From Dehalococcoidia bacterium (GTDB taxonomy: Bacteria > Chloroflexota > Dehalococcoidia > Dehalococcoidales > Fen-1064), in assembly GCA_030691775.1 (NCBI GenBank), contig JAUYDN010000068.1, positions 1-6,663 of the forward strand: a stretch of DNA of 6,663 nt, written 5' to 3'. The notes below the pieces were generated by a model, which was not told the DNA's origin, did not search any database, and saw only the letters and a list, made by a program, of their open reading frames with translations. Both the position numbers and the translations under genes were made by a program. This document shows, in pieces, positions 1-4,593 of the stretch. The first letter of the stretch is position 1. The number at the start of each line of letters is the position of its first letter.

Positions 1-50
1 GAAATTTCTTGATACGGGTTTTGATGATTTACTATTCTTTAATGACCCCC

Positions 51-140
51 TGTCATTCCGTACTTGATACGGAATCCAGGAAACAACAGTGAAAAATCAT
101 TGGCATTCGATACTGGATTCCAGCCTTCGCTGGAATGACA
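51..140. repeat. REP/MITE-like nested inverted repeat
   Basis: The outer arms TGTCATTCC (51-59) and GGAATGACA (132-140) are perfect inverted repeats. Inner arms GGAATCCAG (71-79) and CTGGATTCC (113-121) are also perfect. Each half can fold by itself: ATTCCGTA/TACGGAAT around a 5-base loop (55-75) and ATTCCAGC/GCTGGAAT around a 4-base loop (117-136). The whole can thus be one long cruciform or two side-by-side hairpins. 'TGTCATTCC...GGAATCCAG' elements of this style are, as far as I recall, common dispersed non-coding repeats in environmental bacterial genomes; this is recollection, not a search. CTTGATACGG at 63-72 also occurs at 8-17, so a degenerate piece of the element may lie just to the left. 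No transposase is nearby; if mobile it would be non-autonomous. Confidence 0.75.
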
Positions 141-150
141 AAGGTATTAG

Positions 151-238
151 CCGCAGAGCAATATCATAACCCCAAACAAAAATAGCCTCACTTTTTAACA
201 GCCTCTGCGGAGAAGGGGTAAGGGGATGAGGCACTATT
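151..238. repeat. Two interleaved inverted repeats (pseudoknot-like)
   Basis: CCGCAGAG (151-158) pairs perfectly with CTCTGCGG (203-210). AATAGCCTCA (181-190) pairs with TGAGGCacTATT (227-238) as 6+4 bp with a 2-base bulge. The arms alternate A-B-A'-B', so the two stems would form a pseudoknot-like fold or be mutually exclusive. The stretch lies downstream of the stop codon of the minus-strand kinase gene and has no supportable ORF. It may be a further part of the neighbouring repeat element or a 3'-UTR structure; the sequence does not decide this. Confidence 0.4.
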
Positions 239-259
239 TAAGGACTGGCATCTGTCCTC

Positions 260-295
260 AAAATTGTAAAGCTGTTATTGAGACACTACAATAGC
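260..295 (-). terminator. Weak terminator-like hairpin after kinase gene
   Basis: Read on the minus strand, GCTATTG (295-289) can pair with CAATaacAGC (280-271), a 7-bp stem with a 3-base bulge. It is followed by a T-rich stretch TTTACAATTTT. It lies about 25 bases beyond the kinase stop codon. The stem is AT-rich and the T tract is interrupted, so this is only a possible Rho-independent terminator. Confidence 0.25.
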
Positions 296-320
296 AAAGC
301 GCTAAAGCCTGCACTCAAGG

Positions 321-2285
321 TTATTTCCCGCCCGGCACTTCAATTACTACGGTCGTCCCCCGTCCGGGTTGAGTCTCAATCGAAAGAGTTGCCCCCAGCA
401 ACCGGGCGCGTTCGTCCATACCGATAAGTCCCAGCTTTCCTTTACGGGACAGGTCTCCCGCCAGCCTGGGAAGTTCAAAACCTTTGCCGTTGTCCCGGAC
501 AATCAGCACGGTTTTGCTTTCCGCAAATTCAACCGTCACTTCGACCTGCGTTGCGTGCGCGTGACGTCTGACATTGATAAGGGCTTCCTGGATAATGCGA
601 AACAGCAGTAGCTCCGCCTCCGGTGCAAAACGCCGCACTTCTCCAACCACTTTGAGTTTCACCGCGGGCATTTCTGCTCCCGAAAGCTGGGATATCCACC
701 ACTCTACAGAAGAAATCAGACCCAGGTCGTCCAGCATCGGTGGCCGCAGGTCCCGGCTGAACCGGCGCACGCCTTCCAGTGTATCCGTGAGACGCTGACG
801 TAAAGCTCCCAGCAACCGTGTTTCAGCGGGTGACAAACCCGGGGTATGAAGCGTGAAATCTTCGAGCTGATGGGAGACGGCGATGAGTTGCTGGATTGTC
901 TCATCGTGTAACTCCCGGGCGATACGATTTCTTTCTTCTTCCTGGGCTTTTGTCACCGCCTGGGTGTAAAAACGGAGGTTTTCCTGCGCTCTCCGTGATT
1001 CTGTCACATCCCGGGCAATATGCTGGATTCCCGGCGATATGCCATCGGACCCGTAAACAGTAGTTGTAAGTTCAAAAATCACCTCGGCGCCGTCTTTCTT
1101 GATAGCCCGGATTTCCCGGGTGTCGCCCTGCGACTCATTCCGCAGGATTCTCCCCTCTATTTCTTTGAGACCTTTCAAGTCCTCCGGTTTGAAAATCCTG
1201 GCAGACTCTATATCAGCGATATCTTGCTGAGTATATCCCGTCAGCCTGGTCAATGCCCTGTTAGCCGCCAGGATGCGTCCTTCGGAATCGTGCACCCAGA
1301 TGGCGTCGCTGGCGTTTTCAAATATACTCCGGTATCTCGCCCCTAAAAACCGCTCGCTCTGGTATAGTCTGGCGTTTTCAATGGCAATGCCTAAATGACT
1401 CCCGATGGCACTGACCAACTCCATCTCCTCAGGCAGAAAACGCCGCGTGCTCCGCTGTGCCAGACACAAGGTCCCGGTAACCACGTCTTTGACCTTGAGA
1501 GGTACCACGAGTACGGTCTGGATTTTTTCATCCGTCACCGCCCTGGTGAACCTCGGGTCACGGCTGACATCTTCGATGAATAATGGTGCTCCCGTCCTGG
1601 TCACCTGCCCATTGAACCCCTGCCCGATTTCGTTACCATCGGCTAACCGGGCGAATTTATCGGATATGCCGCGGCGTGCCACCAATATAAACCTCTGCGG
1701 GTCTCCATCCTGGCAAAACACGAGCGCGATATCAGTTTCCATCACATCCACGACCATATCCAGGGCGATTTCCAATACCTGCTTGATTTCCATCGAATGT
1801 GTAAGCATCGTCGAGATTGCGTTGAGAACCGACAGCCTCTTCTGGTGGCTTCTCAAAAGTCGCACGTTGGATTGAAGGTCACTCTGCACCATTTCCAGCC
1901 GGACAGCGGCGCGGCGCTGGTGCCGTTCGGTCTCCAACCAGAGGCAAGCAAGAAAGCCGGTGAGGACTACTCCAACCGACTCGATAAGAGCTTCAACCTG
2001 CATTTCGGAAATGAAAATGGCGCGGGGTACCATGATAACTAATGCCATCGATGCGGTTGCCAGTCCCGCTCCAAACCCGAGATTATACCCCGACCAGATA
2101 ATGGGTATCAGCAGTAAAATTCTATCCGCGGTGTGCCGGCTCAATCCTAGAGACGAGGTAAAAGTGTGTATCCACGGTAAACCGAAGTACTGCCCGTAAT
2201 GCAGAACACCAACCACCAACATTAAAGCTATGATGAACAAAACATGATTTCTGGTGGGCTTCCCCGGCTGGGCTTGTTCTTTCAC
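321..2285 (-). CDS. Membrane sensor histidine kinase, NarX/DegS type (GAF-PAS-HisKA_3-HATPase)
   Basis: This 654-residue protein autophosphorylates on His and passes the phosphate to a response regulator, most likely the one encoded just upstream. About four membrane helices lie within residues 14-117 (near 14-30, 55-70, 72-90 and 99-117), resembling DUF4118/MASE-like sensors with almost no extracytoplasmic loop. A helical linker (118-155) follows, then a GAF domain (about 150-306, with IEDVSRDPRF at 237-246) and a PAS domain (about 316-430). The HisKA_3 dimerisation domain has RELHDETIQQ with phosphoacceptor H460; D461 and Q465 form the DxxxQ phosphatase motif known for this class. The HATPase domain (about 556-652) has the N box around N571, DNGKGF (598-603) and GLIGM (619-623). 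All key residues are present. The start is GTG, chosen because GGAGA stands 4 bases upstream; the nearby ATG is out of frame. It follows the regulator gene by 80 bases. The signal sensed is unknown. Confidence 0.95.
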   Translation of the reverse strand: MKEQAQPGKPTRNHVLFIIALMLVVGVLHYGQYFGLPWIHTFTSSLGLSRHTADRILLLIPIIWSGYNLGFGAGLATASMALVIMVPRAIFISEMQVEALIESVGVVLTGFLACLWLETERHQRRAAVRLEMVQSDLQSNVRLLRSHQKRLSVLNAISTMLTHSMEIKQVLEIALDMVVDVMETDIALVFCQDGDPQRFILVARRGISDKFARLADGNEIGQGFNGQVTRTGAPLFIEDVSRDPRFTRAVTDEKIQTVLVVPLKVKDVVTGTLCLAQRSTRRFLPEEMELVSAIGSHLGIAIENARLYQSERFLGARYRSIFENASDAIWVHDSEGRILAANRALTRLTGYTQQDIADIESARIFKPEDLKGLKEIEGRILRNESQGDTREIRAIKKDGAEVIFELTTTVYGSDGISPGIQHIARDVTESRRAQENLRFYTQAVTKAQEEERNRIARELHDETIQQLIAVSHQLEDFTLHTPGLSPAETRLLGALRQRLTDTLEGVRRFSRDLRPPMLDDLGLISSVEWWISQLSGAEMPAVKLKVVGEVRRFAPEAELLLFRIIQEALINVRRHAHATQVEVTVEFAESKTVLIVRDNGKGFELPRLAGDLSRKGKLGLIGMDERARLLGATLSIETQPGRGTTVVIEVPGGK

Positions 2286-2319
2286 ATCTTCTCCATGATA
2301 GACGCTACTCTTCTCAGCA

Positions 2320-2353
2320 TCGGTCCGTTAAAACTTGTTTTATCGCGGACCGA
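2320..2353 (-). promoter_or_regulatory. Intercistronic hairpin between regulator and kinase genes
   Basis: TCGGTCCG (2320-2327) and CGGACCGA (2346-2353) are a perfect 8-bp inverted repeat. AAAAC (2330-2334) and GTTTT (2337-2341) form a second stem inside it, giving a two-tier hairpin. On the transcribed (minus) strand no T run follows it, so it is not a standard intrinsic terminator. It stands about 30 bases ahead of the kinase Shine-Dalgarno sequence. A role in mRNA processing or stability, or in setting the regulator:kinase ratio, is inference. Confidence 0.55.
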
Positions 2354-2365
2354 AAAAGCAATGCC

Positions 2366-3043
2366 TTATTGTTTATCTGTTTCGAGGTCCTCCAGGGTGA
2401 AACATCCGCGCCGGAGACCGTAAATGACCGCCTCGGTACGTGAACCAACCCCCATTTTGTTGAAAATCCCGGTCAGAATCGACTCTATAGTTCGCACGCT
2501 GACGAAAAGCTCCGCGGCAATATCCTTGTTACTGAGGCCGCTGGCGGCTTTCTTGAGAACGTCTATCTCTTTTCCAGTGAGAACCGTGACATTTGCCCGG
2601 TGGCGCGGTAGAGAGCCGAGTGCCCTGTAGCGCTCTACCACCTTCCGGGCAATTGAAGGATGCAGTACCGAATCCCCCCGGTTCACAGCTCTGATAGCAT
2701 CAACGAGTTCATGACTGCTCACGTCTTTTAGCAAATAACCGGCACATCCGGCATCCAGCAGAGCGAACACATACTGGTCGTAATCATAGGCGCTGAGCGC
2801 CAGAACGGTTGTAGCAGGAAGGTGCTCTTTAATCTGCTTCGTGGCTTCAATCCCATTGAGTTTAGGCATGGAAACGTCGATGATGACTACGTCCGGTTTG
2901 AGTTTGCGAGCCAGACGGACCCCTTCCTCGCCATCGCCCGCTTCGCCAACCACTTCCAGGTCCGGTTCCCGGCTGAGGAACTGGCCGATGGTTTCCCGCA
3001 CCACGGTATGGTCGTCCACGAGCAGAATCTTAATACGGTCCAT
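2366..3043 (-). CDS. NarL/FixJ-family response regulator (REC + LuxR HTH)
   Basis: A 225-residue DNA-binding response regulator and the likely partner of the kinase encoded downstream. The receiver (about 4-120) is complete: acidic pair D10/D11, phosphoacceptor D56 in VVIIDVSMP, S84 and K106. The linker is about 125-152, and the LuxR-type HTH runs from about 154 to 214 (LTGKEIDVL, then SNKDIAAEL, then FNKMGVGSRTEAV). In the recognition helix, positions usually held by Lys and His in 'TVK.H' are E187 and I189 (RTIESIL), which may change DNA specificity. Length is normal for the family. The ATG start fits the family N-terminus (MDRIKILLVDD) but its ribosome site is weak: AGGG about 11 bases upstream. 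It is the first gene of a regulator-kinase operon and is divergent from the stand-alone receiver gene, so it may control both from the shared 208-base gap. Confidence 0.94.
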   Translation of the reverse strand: MDRIKILLVDDHTVVRETIGQFLSREPDLEVVGEAGDGEEGVRLARKLKPDVVIIDVSMPKLNGIEATKQIKEHLPATTVLALSAYDYDQYVFALLDAGCAGYLLKDVSSHELVDAIRAVNRGDSVLHPSIARKVVERYRALGSLPRHRANVTVLTGKEIDVLKKAASGLSNKDIAAELFVSVRTIESILTGIFNKMGVGSRTEAVIYGLRRGCFTLEDLETDKQ

Positions 3044-3076
3044 GTCTGTAACTACCCTGTTTAGAGTACGCTTTCG

Positions 3077-3105
3077 ACTATAAGTGTAGTACTTTTTGCG
3101 GGAAA
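3077..3105 (-). promoter_or_regulatory. Candidate minus-strand promoter of the regulator-kinase operon
   Basis: On the minus strand TATAGT (3082-3077) is a 5/6 match to a sigma-70 -10 box. The hexamer 17 bases upstream is TTTCCC (3105-3100), a poor -35. It overlaps the dyad at 3096-3111, as expected for a promoter that depends on or is blocked by a bound regulator. The start codon lies about 34 bases downstream of the -10 box. Confidence 0.3.
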
Positions 3106-3111
3106 CCGCAA
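3096..3111. promoter_or_regulatory. Palindrome in the divergent promoter region (operator or GAAA hairpin)
   Basis: TTGCGG (3096-3101), GAAA, CCGCAA (3106-3111) is a perfect 6-bp dyad with a 4-base centre. As DNA it is a 16-bp operator-like palindrome overlapping the poor -35 of the regulator operon. As RNA on the plus strand it would be a short stem with a GNRA tetraloop. Binding by either LuxR-type regulator in the window is possible but not shown. Confidence 0.4.
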
Positions 3112-3187
3112 TCTATTACGGGAAATCCACACAACAAGAGGTACTTAATCAGCGTTATTCCCTAACAAAAAATAGTATTTGTGCTGT

Positions 3188-3215
3188 TTGCAGTGGACAG
3201 CCAATGTACCATAAT
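3188..3215 (+). promoter_or_regulatory. Candidate sigma-70 promoter of the stand-alone receiver gene
   Basis: TTGCAG (3188-3193) and CATAAT (3210-3215) are separated by 16 bases. The -10 matches the consensus at five of six positions, the -35 at three. Transcription would begin near 3222, giving a leader of about 30 bases before the ATG at 3252. This placement argues against the in-frame upstream ATGs at 3096 and 3204, which would lie upstream of or inside the promoter. Confidence 0.45.
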
Positions 3216-3251
3216 CAAATTACAGATGAAATAAATGAGCGGGTGGAGTCT

Positions 3252-3704
3252 ATGACAAGGATACAGGTACTGGTAGCCGATGGGGAGACCCTGTATCGCG
3301 AGAGCATCTGCGCCATACTCGGAGACCAACCGGATATCAAGATAGCAGGGCGTGCAAGAAGTACGAAGGAGCTCATCAATAAGGCTCACAAACGACGCCC
3401 GGATGTAGTAGTGATGGAGCTGGCCATGGACAAGGGGAATGGAGAAGATACTCTTAGAGAAATGAGAAACGGGAACCGGGATACGAAGGTCCTGTTTGTC
3501 AGCCAGTATGAGGATGAGAAGCACATCCTGAGCGGACTAAGCTCCGGATGCGATGGCTATATACCCAAAAGAGCAACCGGTTCCGAGCTGATTTCCGCCA
3601 TACGCGTGGTACACCAGGGCGGGTATTTCCTCTATCCATCCGTTGCCAGGGTGGTTATCGACGAGTGTGTTAAGCGGTTCAGAGAACTGCGTGAGACTGC
3701 ATAA
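3252..3704 (+). CDS. Stand-alone degenerate receiver domain (Asp to Glu at the phospho-site, no HTH)
   Basis: A 150-residue receiver-only protein that aligns without gaps, at identical residue numbers, to the first half of the regulator encoded divergently at 2366-3043. D10, S84 and K106 are kept, but the second acidic residue is G11 (codon GGG) and the phosphoacceptor position is E56 (GAG, in VVVMELAMD). A Glu there cannot be phosphorylated normally and often mimics the active state. The protein stops at ...RFRELRETA, in the linker just where the LuxR HTH would begin, and no HTH remnant follows in the DNA. It is thus probably a regulator acting through protein contacts: a decoy, dimer partner or allosteric modulator (inference). 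ATG at 3252 was chosen because it gives the normal receiver N-terminus, has GGAG at 3245-3248 and lies just after a candidate promoter. An in-frame extension to 3096 exists but looks non-coding. The next gene follows after 15 bases. Confidence 0.85.
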   Translation: MTRIQVLVADGETLYRESICAILGDQPDIKIAGRARSTKELINKAHKRRPDVVVMELAMDKGNGEDTLREMRNGNRDTKVLFVSQYEDEKHILSGLSSGCDGYIPKRATGSELISAIRVVHQGGYFLYPSVARVVIDECVKRFRELRETA

Positions 3705-3719
3705 AGGAGGTACACAACA

Positions 3720-3941
3720 ATGGAAGGGAATGTATTCGATGTATTCAGGGCTCTGGCCGGGGTATTTACATGGGGTCTGCCGGTAATGCTCATACTTGCG
3801 CTGGTAATTTTCATCGTCGCCATTCCGACTCTGGCACTGGCTGGTGCGGTACTGCGTATCCGTGACGCAATCGGTGGTAAAAAACACCTGGTCTATCATA
3901 AGGACCCCCAGGTAGCGGCGCTGGAACGGCTGTGGAGGTAA
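3720..3941 (+). CDS. Small single-helix membrane protein, unknown function
   Basis: A 73-residue protein I do not recognise. A short N-terminal segment is followed by one long hydrophobic helix (about 17-44, with prolines at 21 and 36) and then a basic cytoplasmic-looking stretch (RIRDAIGGKKH, 46-56), ending in an amphipathic tail (QVAALERLWR). The charge pattern suggests N-terminus out and C-terminus in. No signal-peptidase site or Cys is visible. A strong AGGAGG at 3705-3710, 9 bases before the ATG, and a gap of only 15 bases from the receiver gene support a real, co-transcribed gene. It may tether or signal to the stand-alone receiver, or be a small accessory of the nearby membrane complex; both are inference. 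Confidence 0.75.
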   Translation: MEGNVFDVFRALAGVFTWGLPVMLILALVIFIVAIPTLALAGAVLRIRDAIGGKKHLVYHKDPQVAALERLWR

Positions 3942-4061
3942 ACGAATCACCACATCGCTGGATAGCCTGGTTTCACATGATGCCTTGCGGATTCAGTAAA
4001 ACAGACGAATTATGACTGATAACGAAATTCAATCGATGAGACTTTATGTAACTAAAATTAG

Positions 4062-4067
4062 TATAAT
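4062..4067 (+). promoter_or_regulatory. Perfect TATAAT -10 box without a good -35
   Basis: TATAAT at 4062-4067 matches the sigma-70 -10 consensus exactly, but no TTGACA-like hexamer lies 16-18 bases upstream. The context is AT-rich, so chance occurrence is plausible. If used, the leader to the ATG at 4200 would be about 125 bases and would carry the tandem repeat. Confidence 0.25.
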
Positions 4068-4086
4068 TTAATAACTTTTCCACAGC

Positions 4087-4114
4087 TTGACTAGCATAAT
4101 TGGATAGATACCGT
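4087..4114 (+). promoter_or_regulatory. Alternative promoter with good -35 and poor -10
   Basis: TTGACT (4087-4092) matches the -35 consensus at five of six positions. Sixteen bases on is TACCGT (4109-4114), which keeps only the three most conserved -10 bases (TA...T). A strong -35 with a weak -10 would suit an activated promoter. It would place the start near 4121, upstream of the tandem repeat. Confidence 0.2.
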
Positions 4115-4147
4115 GTCTCCGGAAAAATTAAAACCGGGTAATTCATA

Positions 4148-4169
4148 ATACACGCCTCATACACGCCTC
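4148..4169. repeat. Perfect 11-bp tandem repeat, ATACACGCCTC x2
   Basis: ATACACGCCTC occurs at 4148-4158 and again immediately at 4159-4169 with no mismatch. Eleven bases is close to one DNA helical turn, so two protein molecules could bind side by side on the same face. It lies 16 bases upstream of the Shine-Dalgarno sequence of the 102-residue gene. An operator for a LuxR-type regulator is one reading; a simple slippage duplication is the other. Confidence 0.6.
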
Positions 4170-4199
4170 GCGGACAATGGCGATAAGGAGGGAGAAGAC

Positions 4200-4508
4200 A
4201 TGGCACATCGGAGAAAAGCGCCAGTGCCGGCGAAGGAAGACATGCCAGTTATGGTGAGAGCGCCGGAAGAGAATGTGTTCTGGTGTAGCGATGGCAAGAT
4301 ATTCAGAGATATAAAAGACCTGGCTGAAGGTCTGGCGGCGATGTCTGATGAGACCTATGCTTACCACGCGAATACGGAGAAGAACGACTTCAGTAAATGG
4401 GTGAGGTACATACTGAACGACGAAAAGCTGGCGCGTGACCTGGAAAAAGCCAGAGACCGGATTCAAGCCGCGCGTTATGCCACGAGCAGGGTATCAATCA
4501 TTCGTTAA
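4200..4508 (+). CDS. Conserved-looking 102-residue soluble protein, unknown function
   Basis: A basic, probably flexible N-terminus (1-22) is followed by a compact domain (about 25-86). It starts with FWCSDGKIFRDIKDLAEGL, then MSDETYAYHANTEKNDFSKW, then a helical charged end (NDEKLARDLEKARDRIQAA). I recall the pattern 'DG..i..l.eLa..L..M....f.yH.n..kNDF..Wi..v..d..La' from small uncharacterised domains (possibly DUF5752-like), but cannot name the family firmly. There are no membrane helices and only one Cys (29), so metal binding by Cys clusters is excluded. The ATG has a very strong AAGGAGG (4185-4191), 8 bases upstream. The gene stands alone on the plus strand behind a regulatory-looking region and is convergent with the regulator gene at 4594-5307. 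Confidence 0.8.
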   Translation: MAHRRKAPVPAKEDMPVMVRAPEENVFWCSDGKIFRDIKDLAEGLAAMSDETYAYHANTEKNDFSKWVRYILNDEKLARDLEKARDRIQAARYATSRVSIIR

Positions 4509-4543
4509 ACACACCAGCAAAGCTATCCCCGGCTGTTAGCGTT

Positions 4544-4591
4544 GACCGATTAACAAAGATGTAAATCCTTAATCAGCGTCACTATTTATTT
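4544..4591 (+). terminator. Weak hairpin between convergent genes
   Basis: GACcGATTAA (4544-4553) can pair with TTAATCagcGTC (4569-4580): a 6-bp core plus 3 outer pairs across an internal loop. On the plus strand it is followed by ACTATTTATTT. The stem is AT-rich and the T tract broken, so it is a weak terminator candidate for the 102-residue gene. It could also serve the convergent gene. Confidence 0.3.
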
Positions 4592-4593
4592 CG

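Larger units (their letters stand above)
3942..4199. other. AT-rich intergenic region with regulatory elements
   Basis: These 258 bases hold no supportable gene. The middle part (about 4010-4140) is AT-rich and unlike the flanking coding DNA. It contains candidate promoter elements (4062-4067 and 4087-4114) and an 11-bp tandem repeat (4148-4169), listed separately. No convincing terminator for the small membrane-protein gene is visible at its left end, so read-through into the 102-residue gene is possible. Confidence 0.6.

Noticed and set aside
2..67. Open frame from the left edge that could be the 3' end of a plus-strand gene
   Set aside because: Only about 21 codons are visible, the stop lies inside the inverted repeat, and no motif supports coding.
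51..140. CRISPR repeat or attachment site
   Set aside because: There is one element with unequal internal spacing, no regular repeat-spacer array, and no cas, integrase or tRNA gene in the window.
1395..2199. Several long plus-strand open frames opposite the kinase gene
   Set aside because: They are antisense to a gene with clear domain content, have no ribosome sites or recognisable domains, and follow from the kinase's codon pattern.
3096..3251. In-frame N-terminal extension of the stand-alone receiver to an ATG at 3096 (or 3204)
   Set aside because: The extra 52 residues do not look like any receiver N-terminus, the ATGs lack good ribosome sites, and the region holds the dyad and the candidate promoter. 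ATG at 3252 gives the standard start MTRIQVLVAD.
3537..3953. 138-codon minus-strand open frame opposite the receiver and small membrane-protein genes
   Set aside because: Its composition is that of an antisense frame (many Tyr, Gln and Pro runs), no ribosome site is seen, and both sense genes are better supported.
4012..4071. 19-codon ORF (MTDNEIQSMRLY...) in the AT-rich gap
   Set aside because: It has no Shine-Dalgarno sequence, ends in an AT-rich promoter-like stretch and overlaps the TATAAT; most likely chance.
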